A program made the translations under genes and the position numbers. Shown one piece after another: positions 22,340 to 33,240 of a stretch of DNA of 64,000 nt; the stretch's first letter is position 1, and each line of letters starts with the position of its first letter. The stretch comes from Acheta domesticus (taxonomy: Eukaryota > Arthropoda > Insecta > Orthoptera > Gryllidae): NCBI GenBank assembly GCA_031308135.1, contig JAHLJT010008756.1:67816026-67880025 (forward strand), given 5' to 3'. The notes beneath the pieces are model-generated. The model saw only the letters and a program-made list of their open reading frames with translations, was not told where the DNA came from and searched no databases.

Positions 22340-22660
22340 GTACCGGCCGTCCTTCCAAGCGCGTAATTTCGGCGCCTTTGACGCCCCAGCGGTTCGGCGT
22401 CCTTTGAACTATCGAACTGGGCGACGGCAGCGGCGGTCGAGATGGATGCCATAATTGTTTCTGCGCGCGCGGCCGCTCTTATTTGCCTCCGCTACAGTTC
22501 CAGCGGCGCAGCGGGTGCTGTCATTAACTGCCTGGGGAACGCGCGGCGCGCAAAAACCTGCCTGCCCCGTTGTTTGTATTGAAGCGCTAATGAAAGCTGC
22601 GCGGGGCGGTAGCTTGCCGACGTCTGATGCGTAGCTGGAGGGGATAGTGGAAATGGACTG
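22340..22660. other. GC/CpG-rich patch
   Basis: CpG-dense DNA with balanced strands, containing 'ctaatga' and 'attaactg' motifs. Frames on the minus strand (22267-22782) show no domain. A possible CpG island or conserved regulatory patch. Function is not shown by the sequence. Confidence 0.4.
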
Positions 22661-22789
22661 CGGAGATGGCTGGGTTGACGGCGGTTTTTACTACACGGTC
22701 TTTTCGCAGTAAAATTTAGTAGTTCCAGATGTAATTTTGTGGCATTCGTTTGTATTAAAAAGGAGAAGATATCAAACCGCAATCACAAA

Positions 22790-23830
22790 GTAGAGTATTA
22801 TTTGTGTGATTTTATAATAAAATAAAATAACTTTTTTAATTTGTTGTTTGATTATATTTACATTCATTTTTAATATTCTTGTAGAACGTTGTTACGATAC
22901 ATGTGTACTTTGAATATGATGATAATCTACGTAATTCCCGATATTTCGGTTTGTTAAAAAATTATCTTTGTATCTCTAAAGCAAATACAATTGGAAAAAT
23001 TACGTATTTGAAATGGAGGTGAAGATGTAGGTGAATGAATAAGCTGCAAAGTATCAAATAGAATAAAAGGTCGACTTAGAAGGAAACGGATACGGCATAA
23101 ATAAACTAATATTTAAAAGGTTGTGGGTTTTCTGGAAGAGCAGATGTTAGAGATAAAAACAATTGGAATATTTAAACGATTAGAAAAAAGTATTTGTAAT
23201 TTTTTTAATTATGCACGCAAAGTATATAAATTGGAAAAATATAATGAACGTGAGAAAAGGAAAACATATTTTATGAAAAGATTAATAATGAAAATTCCAA
23301 GGAGAAAAGGTAATATGAAAACAATTTGTTGATAAAAACTAATGAAATATATTAAATCATAATTCTACAGAATCTTTTAGTGATTTAGAATGTGTGATAT
23401 TTAAAATAATTATGCAATGGGAGATATACCGAAACAATTCGAAGAAGATAATGAAATTGAATAATGAAAAAGAAGAAAAAGCCGATAATCAAACAGAAGA
23501 AAAGTGGGACACAACTGCAAAATTAAGAGCAGAAGCTGTAGAATTAAATATAGTGGCGTAGACAATAATATACAAGTATATTACTGATGTCTGGAAAAAA
23601 ATCCTTTTGAAATGTTCGTAAGAATGTTTGACGAGAATATTGTGAAACAAGCAGATACGAAGACGACTGGATAGGTGTGAGGCCTCGGTTGACCTAGAAG
23701 AGATGTGAAAAGATGAAGGTTTTACAGTCACTGCAGATCAAAGCAGCATTTGAAATAGGAGTGGGGTTGCAGAACAACATGAGGCGTCAAATTACAAACA
23801 GTTGGCCACCGCAGGCAAAAGACGGGCAGA
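22790..23830. other. AT-rich, purine-rich stretch
   Basis: No supported gene. The 23123-23332 frame is K/R-rich because of A-rich DNA and has no recognised domain. Confidence 0.4.
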
Positions 23831-23989
23831 GAGATGAACCCGGCGATAACCGATCAGCAGATGAGCCACCCTGCGGCGCAGCAGCCAGGCGAGCGGCTAC
23901 GCGGTGGGCGGGTGTGCGCCTCCGGCATCTGCCTCAGGGCCGGGCCCCCGCCGAGCGCTACTGTTCGTGCTCAGCTGATTGAGATGGAG

Positions 23990-24372
23990 CCATCAGCGGC
24001 CTCCGGGCATCCGCTCAGGCGCGCGCATTCAACCCCGCCCCCTTCCTCCCCCCGCCGCACACCTCGCACCGCCGCCTCCTGCCACCCCTCCGCCGCTTCC
24101 TACCACCCCCTCCGCCCCCCCTGCCACCATTCCGCCCCCGCCACCGTCCTAACGTCTCTCGCTTCCCGCCTACCGCCCCTGCCCTCCCGTCCTCCCTCCC
24201 TCACGCCATCCGCCATGACGCCTTCTGCCCCTCACCCTCCCAATCCCACCCTCCTGCCCTACCGCTCTCCCGCCTTCCCACCTCCCACCGTCCCTCTCAC
24301 CTCCCGCGCCCCCCTCTGGCCTCCCGTCCCGCCCTCCGTCCTCCCGCCTCCACCCTCCCACCTCCTGCCCTT
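23990..24372. repeat. Pyrimidine-rich (CCTCC-type) low-complexity DNA
   Basis: Strong strand asymmetry: the plus strand is almost purine-free for long runs of ccctcc, cccgcc and similar words. The right side of the heptamer array (24667-25150) has the same character but is less pure. Confidence 0.8.
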
Positions 24373-24666
24373 CCGCCACCCGCCACCCGCCGCCCGCCGC
24401 CCGCCGCCCGCCGCCCGCCGCCCGCCGCCCGCCGCCCGCCGCCCGCCGCCCGCCGCCCGCCGCCCGCCGCCCGCCGCCCGCCGCCCGCCGCCCGCCGCCC
24501 GCCGCCCGCCGCCCGCCGCCCGCCGCCCGCCGCCCGCCGCCCGCCGCCCGCCGCCCGCCGCCCGCCGCCCGCCGCCCGCCGCCCCGCCGCCCGCCGCCCG
24601 CCGCCCGCCGCCCGCCGCCCGCCGCCCACCGCCCCACCGCCCGCCGCCCGCCGCCCGCCGCCCGCC
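24373..24666. repeat. (CGCCCGC)n heptanucleotide array, about 42 units
   Basis: Perfect or near-perfect 7-base units over about 290 bases, with rare one-base interruptions at about 24582 and 24625. Neither strand contains a stop codon in any register of the unit, so 381-codon plus-strand and 142-200-codon minus-strand frames run across it. Those frames are artefacts. The minus strand has a GGG roughly every seven bases, which suits G-quadruplex formation. Confidence 0.95.
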
Positions 24667-26202
24667 CACGCCGCTGACCCTCGCTTCTCCTCTCTCGACA
24701 CCCACCTCACTCTGCCTCTCGTCACCTCTGCCGTCCCCGCTGTCCATCATCGCTCCCGGTTGCTCCCAGCCGACACCCACCACACCCAGCCACCCTTCAC
24801 TCCGCTTTTCTCCCATCAACCAACAACTGACGTCTCTCCCGTTGCTTTCCGCACTTTCCATTTATTCCTGCATCCACCCTTTCCCTTTATTGGCGAGTTT
24901 AGTTTCCAGTGTTGTTGTCCACGTCTCAACATATGCCCTAGCTAGCTCACAGCCCAGCACACGTGTCCGCCCTAGGTAACCGTGCACACTCCCGCTTCCG
25001 TCCTTTGTCCACCATCCCGCTTACATCATACAATACCAACGTATTGTGCCCCTTATCATCCTTCGCCCTTCTCCGTCTTCACCTCATTCCCTGTCCACCG
25101 TAATCATCCTTGTCTTCCGTTCCCCTTTTATTCACTTACGATTCGCCTTACAAAAATCTACTTGGAAAATATAATTGATTTCGAAATGTTTCCTTAGTGA
25201 GAAGAAAAATTAAGTCAATTATTATTTGATTAAAACGCCATGGAACGTGAATAGCCAGGCTCTTGAAGCTCATCACTTAGGAATGTTACAAATTAATTAC
25301 GAGCAATAGAAGAAAAGTAGGTTAGGTTTAACCGATGCTATTGAAATAATAGATCTAGTGCAGGAACTCCAGGGTGAATAGATAAATGAGTGAGTAGAGG
25401 AAGTAATTAAAATTGCATGAAAAATATAAGGAAGGTTATTAACAAATCATATTAATCAAATGAAATATCTCCTGCTTGTTCTTTAACAGGCTGTTTTTTA
25501 ACACACTGAACAAAAGACGTTGCTCCACGTTCACGAGAATTTCCATCTAGACTAATTTCCCCACCTGGTATTTTTGCAGCATTTTTTAATTATTTTAAAA
25601 AATTGAAACACACCCGAGAATAATTATGTAATGGGGAAATAGTAAAATTATGAAAATTAGTATATTACTTTTTGTTGAGGCTGCATCCTCTCAAAAATTA
25701 TTCTAAGTAAGAACCTAAAATAAAACATTCAGAAAACACAGATTATATTTCCATTTTCACATTAAACATTCATATTAAATACAAAATCGTATATTATAAG
25801 AAGATACTTAAACTCTTAAAAAACACTCTAACACCTGGTGCACGAGGTTAAGAGATAGGCAAGTCATCAGTGGTTGAATCTGAAACACCTTCACTGGGGA
25901 ACAAACCATGAGGAAACGAATCACATCTTCGCTGTTCTTTTTCCTGTTCTCCCGTGAATTACAAGGTTGAGACGCAAACGATGTCGGTGGCTAAACACAC
26001 TTCTCGAAAGTTAAGTTTTAGAAGAGAAAACTATTACTCAATTAGCTCAGTTGTCCTCTCGATTTTACTAGTATCAATAAAAACACAGGGAATGACGTAA
26101 AAAGTAATATTGATACATTGTGTAAGAATTATTTAGTTGCAGACACCTTATAATCAAGAATGAGAACTTTTACTTTTAAAAAATGATCTGAAAATAACTT
26201 TT
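24667..26202. other. Pyrimidine-rich then AT-rich stretch, no gene
   Basis: C/T-rich to about 25150, then AT-rich. No coding, RNA or repeat feature was recognised. Confidence 0.5.
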
Positions 26203-26226
26203 ATTATTATTATTATTATTATTCCA
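26203..26226. repeat. (ATT)n tract at LINE 3' end
   Basis: About eight ATT units directly abut the LINE. On the minus strand these are (AAT)n/(TAA)n following the element's stop codon by a few bases. Confidence 0.9.
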
Positions 26227-26445
26227 TTACATCACGACTAAAGATCTAATGAGTCGGCTGAATATAAAATCTACTCCAGGTTGCAACCAGCTACCTAAGG
26301 AGCAGATTCGGTGACTATCAGTGCCTCTACAATACTTTACGCAAATGTGGGCTGTTCCAAATAAAGCAATTTCTTGCACTTCCCAGTCTTTTGAATTACC
26401 TGGGAGTTTAGACAAGTTCTTACTCAAATTTGCGGAACAAATCCC
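26227..26445 (-). pseudogene. LINE ORF, C-terminal tail
   Basis: Last segment after the frameshift at about 26430. It reads 'NLSKNLSKLPGN' and then 'EVQEIALFGTAHI', a motif commonly seen at the extreme C-terminus of RLE-type LINE proteins ('lq..vllGtahilrk.l'). The stop codon TAA is at 26227-26229, and the (TAA)n tract follows after two or three bases. Confidence 0.75.
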
Positions 26446-27225
26446 AGAGCTCCGATAACTATCGGGACGACCTGTGCTTTTACGCCCCACATTCGGCTGA
26501 TCTCGATTTCCAAACTCTTGTATTTAAGACGTTTCTCTGCCTCCTTGGTAACGACGTTTTGATCGCAAGGTACAGCAACATCCACAAGTAAACACGATTT
26601 GTTCTCCAAATCCCGGATAACTATATCCGGTTTGTTTGCCGCTATCGTGCGATCAGTTTGAATTTGTTGGTCGTACAATATCGTACACAATCCAACAGAC
26701 GTCACCGGTTTCGGTGAGTGTTCGTACCACTTGGGGCATGTGTTTGGAACTTCGAGGGCGGTACAGATCTGCCAGTGGAGGTAGCTACACACCCTGTCAT
26801 GTCTTTTAAGGTATTCGGTCTTTGCTAGGATTGGACAAGCTGAGACAATATGATCAATGGTTTCTACTTGCTCCAGGCAAATGCGGCATTTATCATCTTG
26901 GGAAATTTTGAGAACCGCTTTATCATAATGTCGTGTTCTCAAGGCCTGATCTTGGGCAGCTATTACAAGTGCTTCCGATTCTGGCTTCATCCTTCCCCTT
27001 TTAAGCCACATAAATGATTGATCTTTATTGATCTGCACCTTGTCCATTCTTTTTAGGTATTGACCGTGGAGTGGTTTGTCTCTCCACGATTTCTTTAACA
27101 TTTTTTGTGTCTCACACTTCATGTTTAGCAGCATCAGAAGTTCAGTGTCTGTGTTATTCGACGTGTCTTGCCTAGTTTTCTTCGCAATGTTTCTTGCTAC
27201 ACTAACAATGCCTCTGTTTTCCCAT
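26424..27225 (-). pseudogene. LINE ORF, restriction-like endonuclease domain
   Basis: Fourth segment. It holds the CCHC motif C-X2-C-X8-H-X4-C ('CRICLEQVETIDHIVSAC', about 26840-26893) and, about 65 residues later, 'KPDIVIRDLENK' followed by 'LLVDVAVPCD', a PD-X14-D arrangement. These are the diagnostic elements of the R2-type restriction-like endonuclease that nicks the insertion site. The phrase 'VVPIVIGALG' near the end is also typical of this C-terminus. A missing base near 26430 ends this frame early, and the true C-terminus continues in the next feature. The first ATG in frame is at 27134, but coding begins upstream of it. Confidence 0.88.
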
Positions 27226-27747
27226 TCTTCGGTCAGATTTCATGACCTGCCTCATTAGTGGGTCGTCTTGATGGCTGACTACATACTTACCCAACCCGAC
27301 TATTGCGTTGTGCCAGGAGGCCTCAATTTGTCTGAGGCCTCTTCCTCCTTCCTTACGTGCCACATAAAGTCTATGTATATCAGCTCGAGGGTGGGAAACA
27401 TGATGCATTGTCAGCAGTTTTCTGGTTTTTCGATCCATGGTGCGAATTTCTTGCTCAGTCCAGTCCACTAGTCCAAAACTGTATTCGGCTACAGGTACCG
27501 CCAAACTACCTATTGCAGATATTTTATTCCTGGAATTCAGAGCGGACTGCAGGACCAGTCTCACTCTTCTATAATACTCCCTACGAATTCTCTCTTTCAT
27601 TCTGTCATTCGAGATGGTTTCACATTCTTCAATGCCCAGATATTTGTAAGTTTTACCTGGCTCAAGATCTTGAATCACAGTGTGCGTATCAATTTCAATG
27701 TTCTCAGACGTTGTGAGTTTCCCTCTTTTTAAATTGATTTTGCACAC
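27202..27747 (-). pseudogene. LINE ORF, thumb/connector region
   Basis: Third segment, in a different frame from the RT segment and overlapping it by 19 bases. It begins 'INLKRGK', the expected continuation of '...DKCAK'. It contains 'YKYLGIEE', the conserved YLG motif after the RT palm, and 'RLYVARKEGGRGL', the thumb-side motif of R2-like and Jockey-like LINEs. The frame shifts again between about 27205 and 27232. After that, coding resumes as 'RGIVSVARNI' in the frame of the endonuclease segment. Confidence 0.85.
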
Positions 27748-28990
27748 TTGTCAAGACCAAACTTCATGCAGATGTCATTGCTAAAGTCATTCACGACAGA
27801 CAGCATTTGGGAGAGAATCGCTTCATTCTTGGCAAACACTTTCAGATCATCCATGTAAAACAAATGTGATACTGGCCTTTCATCACCATGGAGCTTAAAA
27901 CCAAAGTCAGCTTGCGACAACTGTCTCGATAGTGGGATCAAACTAATGCAAAACAGCAGAGGGGATAGTGAATCTCCTTGAAAAATACCCCTGTTAATCT
28001 GAATACTTCTGGTTTCTACTGCTTCTTTTCCGCTGTGGATTAGTAACCTGGTACTCCACGACTTCATACTAGCCTTGCAAAACTCAACAAGTCTAGGATG
28101 AAATCGATAGATCTCCAGGGTCTTCAAAATCCAATCGTGTGGTACACTGTCAAAGGCCTTTTGGTAGTCAATCCAAGCCATGCTCAAATTACGTTTGCGT
28201 TTCTTTACATCATTCAAGATGACTTTATTCAGTAGCAAGATTTCCTTACACCCATAAGAGCCTTTACGACATCCTTTTTGTTCAGCTGGCATTAGATGAT
28301 TCTTATCCAGATGTCTATACATTTTGTCAGCTATAGCTGAAGTTATAACTTTGTACAGTACTGGCAGACAAGTAATTGGCCTGTAGTTCTTCGCCAAAGA
28401 GCTGTCTCCCGCTTTGGGTAGCAAATACGTGATGCCGCGTGTGAGCCATTCCGGGATTTCCTTTGGGTTTTCAAAAATTTTATTAACAGCCTTTGCTAGA
28501 TGAGAATGTATTGCTGTTAATTTCTTAATCCAATAAATCTGGATCTTATCAATCCCGGGGGACTTCCAGTTTCCCATGTTCTTAATTGCTTGGAAGAGGT
28601 CCTCTTCCGAGAATTGGTGAACATCTTCCACTGTTTCTACAAGTTCAACGGCAGCATCAACTTCAGATTGAAGCCAAGATGCGTCTTTGTTGTAGGATCT
28701 GCTCTCTTCCCAGATTCCTGCCCAAAATGCTTCGACGTCATCTTTTGAAGGAGTAACAGCTTTGCCATTCGGTTTTTGAGTCAGATTGCGATAGAATCTC
28801 TTCGCGTCTGTTTCAAACAACCGGTTCTGTACACGGAAATCTATTCTACGTTTGTGCCTTCTTATTCGTTGAGCCCATGCTTGAATTTTCTCTTTTAGCT
28901 TCTCAACTACCATTAGCCTGCTGGTGTCATTTTCAATTTGGTATTTTTTGTTCAACATTGAATATTTTTCGTTGAACTTTAGAGGTGTGC
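27729..28990 (-). pseudogene. LINE ORF, reverse transcriptase domain
   Basis: Central segment of the split LINE ORF. RT motifs appear in order: 'KSPGIDKIQIYWIKKL', 'NYRPITCLPVLYKV', 'GCRKGSYGCKEIL', 'WIDYQKAFDSVPHDW' (motif A with catalytic Asp, about 28131-28185), 'RGIFQGDSLSPLLF' (motif B), 'FYMDDLKVFAKN' (motif C, YMDD at 27846-27857) and 'FGLDKCAK'. The catalytic triad is intact. The function in a live element is to copy its RNA at a nicked chromosomal target. The frame breaks at about 27735 inside an A-run: one missing base moves translation to the next segment. An upstream in-frame extension past the first ATG (28958) continues to the stop near 29010, so the real polypeptide does not start here. 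Confidence 0.9.
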
Positions 28991-29889
28991 GTTGATTTAG
29001 AAGATGCCTCAGCTAAGAATGATATTTCACGCCGGGTGTCGGCTATCCGTTTCATAATTCTGTTCATCCATGGGGGTACAGAGCTGTTTACTCTGTTTTG
29101 CTGTCGGCCGTCGGTGTTCTTGGCTGGCCCCAAAATTATCTGAGATACTAGATATCCAGTTGCATATATGATGTGATTGATTTCAGTAATATCTAGATCT
29201 CTGCCTGGGGTCTCCACCACCTCATTTAAGACAGAATTCACTGTTTCTATCACTCTTTTAGCTTTGGCATTTTCGTATATTCTCCTCAACGGTTCGCGAG
29301 ATTCAAACGGAAGTTGACTAACTCTTTCTATCTCGCGCCGAAGGAGATTTCGCATCATGTCCTTATCGTGTAATTCATTGCCAGATGAGTTTTCACCACT
29401 GACGTGTGTTTCACTGGAAAGCGATGAACCTTCCACGGGATCATCATTTTCAAGTTCTACATGTTCGTCATGTGGATTGTTCGAGCGAAGTACATATTCC
29501 GCATTTCTCTCAATGTCAGCAAGTTGATCTGCTGTGAATTTTCCACTGCTGAGTATGTATCGTCGTTGACTGGCAAGCTTCTTTGAGTCTAGGGTAGGTC
29601 TCATATCTGGGTTCCGCTCTCTCCATACCTTGAAAACTTCTATTTCAGAGCCCCCATTTTTCGCTTTTGCGTAGTAAAAGCACCACATCACCTCCTTTAA
29701 TTCATCCCGGGTCCATCTCTGACGATGGCTTCGAGCTACTGCCGGCTCTGGGTCCCTGGGACTAGCATCCGTGGGATGGCCAGACGTCGACAAGGTGACA
29801 TTAGCTCGGTTTCTGAGCAGGTATGGGACATTGGTAGAACAAGGCACGTTAAGATTCATTACATTGCTTGTTCTATCCATTTTGCTCAT
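28933..29889 (-). pseudogene. LINE ORF, N-terminal part (putative DNA-binding region)
   Basis: First segment of the split LINE ORF. An ATG at 29889 is the first methionine. An in-frame GTG lies 42 bases upstream, and a stop closes the frame before that. Most is low-similarity, acidic and S/N-rich sequence. A conserved-looking stretch, 'RWTRDELKEVMWCFYYAKA', lies about residues 57-75 and is followed by 'LASQRRYIL'. It has the spacing of a helical Myb-like or similar DNA-binding module, but I infer that and do not see a defining motif. True coding passes to the next frame at about 28985-29008. The residues after that, to the stop at 28933, are out of frame. Confidence 0.7.
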
Positions 29890-30396
29890 TGGTTTGAATT
29901 GAAGATTCGCAGGACGCAAGTTCGAGTTCACAGATCACACTTAACCCTCGGGTTGTTTCCTGCCATCCGTTACTGCGACCCACAGTGGCCTCGGGGCATC
30001 CCCCCGCAGGGCCCAGCAAGGGGTCCCTCCGATCGCCAGTCGGCATTACTAAACCCTACGGGATTTTCACTGACTGCTGAAGGCAGCCTCCTTCGCTGGC
30101 TAATGCAAGGTTCGGGCCTCCACTCTAATCAGTGGCCTGGTGTGCCAAACCAGTTTCTCTCCTGTACCCTCTATGGGCCGACAACAGGAAGTCCAAAGGT
30201 TCATGACCCTTCCCTCTCTACTTACTTCCCACTCTCCTCAAAATGGAGTACTTCTTCGTCTGACCCCTCACCTTCAACCCATTCAGCAAGGGAGGCCCCA
30301 CCGGTAGCTAGGCTACCACTGACATAGCTTTAAGGCTCATGGGGGTACTCAAGCTCCACCACCAACTGCAAGGTCGTGTACTCCCTAGGTGGAGGA

Positions 30397-30397
<1 letters not shown>

Positions 30398-30443
<46 letters not shown>
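30398..30443. repeat. (ATT)n tract at LINE 5' end
   Basis: About 15 ATT units directly adjoining the LINE 5' end. Together with 26203-26226 it shows the element sits within a TAA/ATT microsatellite. Confidence 0.95.
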
Positions 30444-30444
<1 letters not shown>

Positions 30445-30769
30445 GAGATGTATTTCGCAAAATTTGTGTGATACCTCCAATCCCCTAGGTTGTTCAAAAG
30501 ACTGAAAATTGTAAGACATCGTTATTGGGAACAGCCCTTATTTTAGGCAAAATATTTCACAGGAATCCAGTCTGTATACACTATTAGAAAACTGGTTGCA
30601 ATTTGGAGTGGATTTTATATTTATCTGACAACTAATGGACACATTTTCGTAGAATAATGAGAAAGAAACTGTCTTTGTAGTCGATAAGACATATTTTATA
30701 ACTGATGCTCTTCATACGTTAAAGAACCACGTAATCTATGAGTTTTCCGAAATGAAACTGGCTCTGTCC
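30444..30769. other. AT-rich, nothing recognised
   Basis: No coding or repeat signal. Confidence 0.5.
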
Positions 30770-31165
30770 ACCACAGGGTGGGTGCATGCTGGTGTACGCT
30801 CTCCCTGAGGCTAGTACCGCGCTCCTCCGACTGTGGCGCTGCGTCCGCGCCGCCGGAGGAAATGTTCAGCGAGGGCTAACGCGGCGTAACACGACGCTTT
30901 TTGCCGGCCGTAAACGTGTATTTACTCTAGGGATTGGCCTGTTTTACTTTGGCTGATCGCCGGCGCGGAGTGACCTGTAATCCGGACTTATTAGCGACGC
31001 GTTTCTTGTGCCCTGCGGCTGCCGACCGCGCCGCCCCGGCGGCCCACCCTTGGGGGCCTCCGCGTCCCTCCCCAGCACCCCCTTCCCACAGGAGATGCCA
31101 CTGGTGGTTCATCTTCGCCACCCGCGTCTCTGCCGCTACGCCACGTGACGAGCTCTCCACAGGAT
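30770..31165. other. GC/CpG-rich block
   Basis: CpG-dense DNA with AT-rich flanks. Frames on both strands (30927-31205) are low-complexity A/P/R translations. Possible CpG island. It ends just before a SINE. Confidence 0.45.
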
Positions 31166-31224
31166 GAATCAAAATTGCCTTCACATATTTAAGAGTCTGG
31201 AGCATCGCAATTTGATAAACCGGG

Positions 31225-31495
31225 AGAGGTGGATGAGAGCATGAACTGATATCACTGCAGAGCTTCTGACCGAGAGGTCCCAGGTTCGACTCCTGTCGGT
31301 GGCAGCATTTTCGACACCAAATACATATCTACGTGGAATCCAGAGGCACTTTGGAGGTGAATTGTAGCTGCCGGCTGGTCGATATTTTTCCGTGGTTTCT
31401 CCGATCAATGCCAGGCGAATGCATATACTACAGTTATGGAACTAATGATCGTAACAGTTGACGCGCCCAGAAGTATCAATCAAATAATTTGATAA
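31225..31495 (+). mobile_element. SINE family A, internally deleted copy
   Basis: It has a well-preserved tRNA-like head with B box 'ggttcgactcc' (about 31283-31293). It then has 'tttttccgtggtttctccgatcaatgccaggcgaatgc' and jumps straight to the 3' terminal block 'ggaactaatgatcgtaacagttgacgcg'. The central 250 bases present in full copies are missing. Confidence 0.75.
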
Positions 31496-32685
31496 GTCAT
31501 AAGTTATATACCGATCTAGTGAAATTACCGCTAACGAAGACTTCTGAGTATTCCCGTCAGCGAATAATAATGAAGCGCGCCATGGCGAGAAAAATGTCGA
31601 TATACCAGGGCAGAAACGTCAAAATGGTGCTATAAAAGGGAAGCTTCTTTCATACTAAAGCGCTGATTCTATGAATCAGATTAATGTAACACGTTAAAAT
31701 GCTGTGACTGTCCAACGTTGATGGTTTCATAATTTCGTTCTCATTTTCGTGCGCGAGGCATTTTAAGTGTCACGCGTGTCTCAGCTTACAATAATGTGCG
31801 GCAATTAAGTTTCACATTTTTTCTGTTGCCAATACTTATTTTCTGTTTCATAGAGCCAGTATATTCTTACTTTGATAATTTCAAAACAACTGTGATTTCT
31901 AAATTTCTTTCTTTAGAAATGAAATAATGAAAATTGGAAAGTCTACATTGCGAATCTGGAAGCCAATTTGAACTTTTCTGTACACAGGAACTGCGTAGAA
32001 AACAACTTTGAGGACAAAACATTGATTTCGAGACGTGGTAGATGCTTCTCCTACCCCTCCCTCGGACGTGACTGCCTATACTAAGCAACGGTCGACTGAT
32101 GTCACGCGATTGGCACATTGTGCGCCTAACGCAATCGTGATCGAATTTCATTAACTGCCAGCGATAATGAATGCATGATGACACAACGTTAAAAAAAGCG
32201 ATAAACGGACGAAAGGTAAACTAACTCCCCACTGGCAAAGTTATGGCGAAACTATCCTTCATAATTTGGCGTATTCGCATTGAGAAAGTTCTTCCAAGTT
32301 CTATTCGACAGAGCTGCCGTACTAGATGTCCTATCAATCCATCACTCCAATTCTCTGAAGCGTATTCGCTCTATCGACTGCTGCGTGCTCTGTCCCTACA
32401 ATCCGACTGTCTTTGCCGATCTAATCGCTCCTACCACGTTTGCTTTCCCATTACAATATTTATTACAACGATACTTCCCGCCCTTTATATCGCCATCGCT
32501 TCGAACCGCCCTTCTTCTCAACTCCTTCTACCTCCGTCGATTCTTAAGAGCCATCGAATGAACTCAAACCCAAACCTCTGAATCCTATCCACCCCTCCGC
32601 CACTTCAAGCATCCCTAACGTTCTTTCGCTAGCGACCCGTCAGTCCTCCTAACTCTGTTAGATCATGCCGGCTGATTTATCTCAG
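31496..32685. other. No gene seen
   Basis: AT-rich DNA. The C/T-rich portion at 32280-32640 has open frames (112 and 93 codons) without a recognised domain. Confidence 0.4.
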
Positions 32686-32689
32686 AGTC

Positions 32690-33240
32690 CGCATTACCAC
32701 TTTCTTTGTGAAGACTTTGCCTGGAAGGTCCTAGAGTTTGAGTCCCGGCCTTGGAGTATTTTCAGCATTAGTTGTATAGATAGCGAATTAGTGAGATAGA
32801 GAATTAAAGTAGGCAACTTCTCTAATCAGTATTTTTCCATTATTTTTGTTATCAATTCCAGGCGAATGCCGGAAAAGTATCCTAACCAACGGTCCATCGA
32901 AGAGCCTTATTTCCTTTCTTGCTCTACCCTCACTCCTACGCATACATACACACACACACATTCACATACACGTACACTTACTTACATGCACTACTCTATT
33001 ATACATGTCTAGAGACCAATAGGGAGCTTAGAGCTTGTTTCGAATGGTGTGGTACTCCGCTGAAGTTCCTGAAGAGGGAGATCCCTCTAAGCAAACTAGT
33101 TGGTTGGCACCAAATATCTCCATCCAGCGGAGAAAGTGCTGCATCTCCGCCCAGGATAAAACATTTACTTCACTAACGGGACTCATAGCCATAGAAGTTG
33201 ACATGCCCGCACACATCAATCAACCTGAATCGTATCGACC
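32690..33240 (+). mobile_element. SINE family A, full-length copy
   Basis: tRNA-like head with B-box 'agtttgagtcccgg' (32735-32748). It is followed by 'ccaggcgaatgccgga', a C/T-rich spacer with a (CA)n-like run (32940-32970), a central block 'agggagcttagagcttgt', a 'ccatccagcggagaaag' block and the 3' end 'aacgggactcatagccatagaagttgacatg'. No coding capacity. Confidence 0.8.

Larger units (their letters stand above)
26227..30397 (-). mobile_element. Dong/R4-like LINE inserted in (TAA)n
   Basis: Near-full-length non-LTR retrotransposon, about 4.17 kb. The 5' UTR is at 30397-29890, followed by one long ORF (29889 to 26227). The order is an N-terminal region, an RT with YMDD, a CCHC motif, and a restriction-like endonuclease PD...D motif. 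This is the R2-superclade layout with no AP endonuclease. Both boundaries are (ATT)n tracts (30398-30443 and 26203-26226), so the target was a TAA microsatellite, as known for Dong of the R4 clade. The stop codon is about 3 bases from the TAA tail, so there is almost no 3' UTR. The ORF is split by about four single-base frameshifts (about 28985-29008, 27735, 27205-27232, 26430). At least two look like a missing A in an A-run. Confidence 0.85.

Noticed and set aside
23834..24979. 381-codon plus-strand ORF and 142-200-codon minus-strand ORFs
   Set aside because: They exist only because the (CGCCCGC)n array and its pyrimidine-rich flanks contain no stops. Translations are P/A/R or G/R low complexity, and several frames are open at once.
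28933..28960. Programmed ribosomal frameshift at an A-run in the LINE ORF
   Set aside because: The downstream frame is already coding upstream of the A-run (back to about 28990). The shift therefore occurred earlier, and the run is not positioned as a slippery site.
31250..31310. Possible functional tRNA gene
   Set aside because: Good B box, but the rest does not form a convincing cloverleaf, and the same head is shared by all SINE family A copies.
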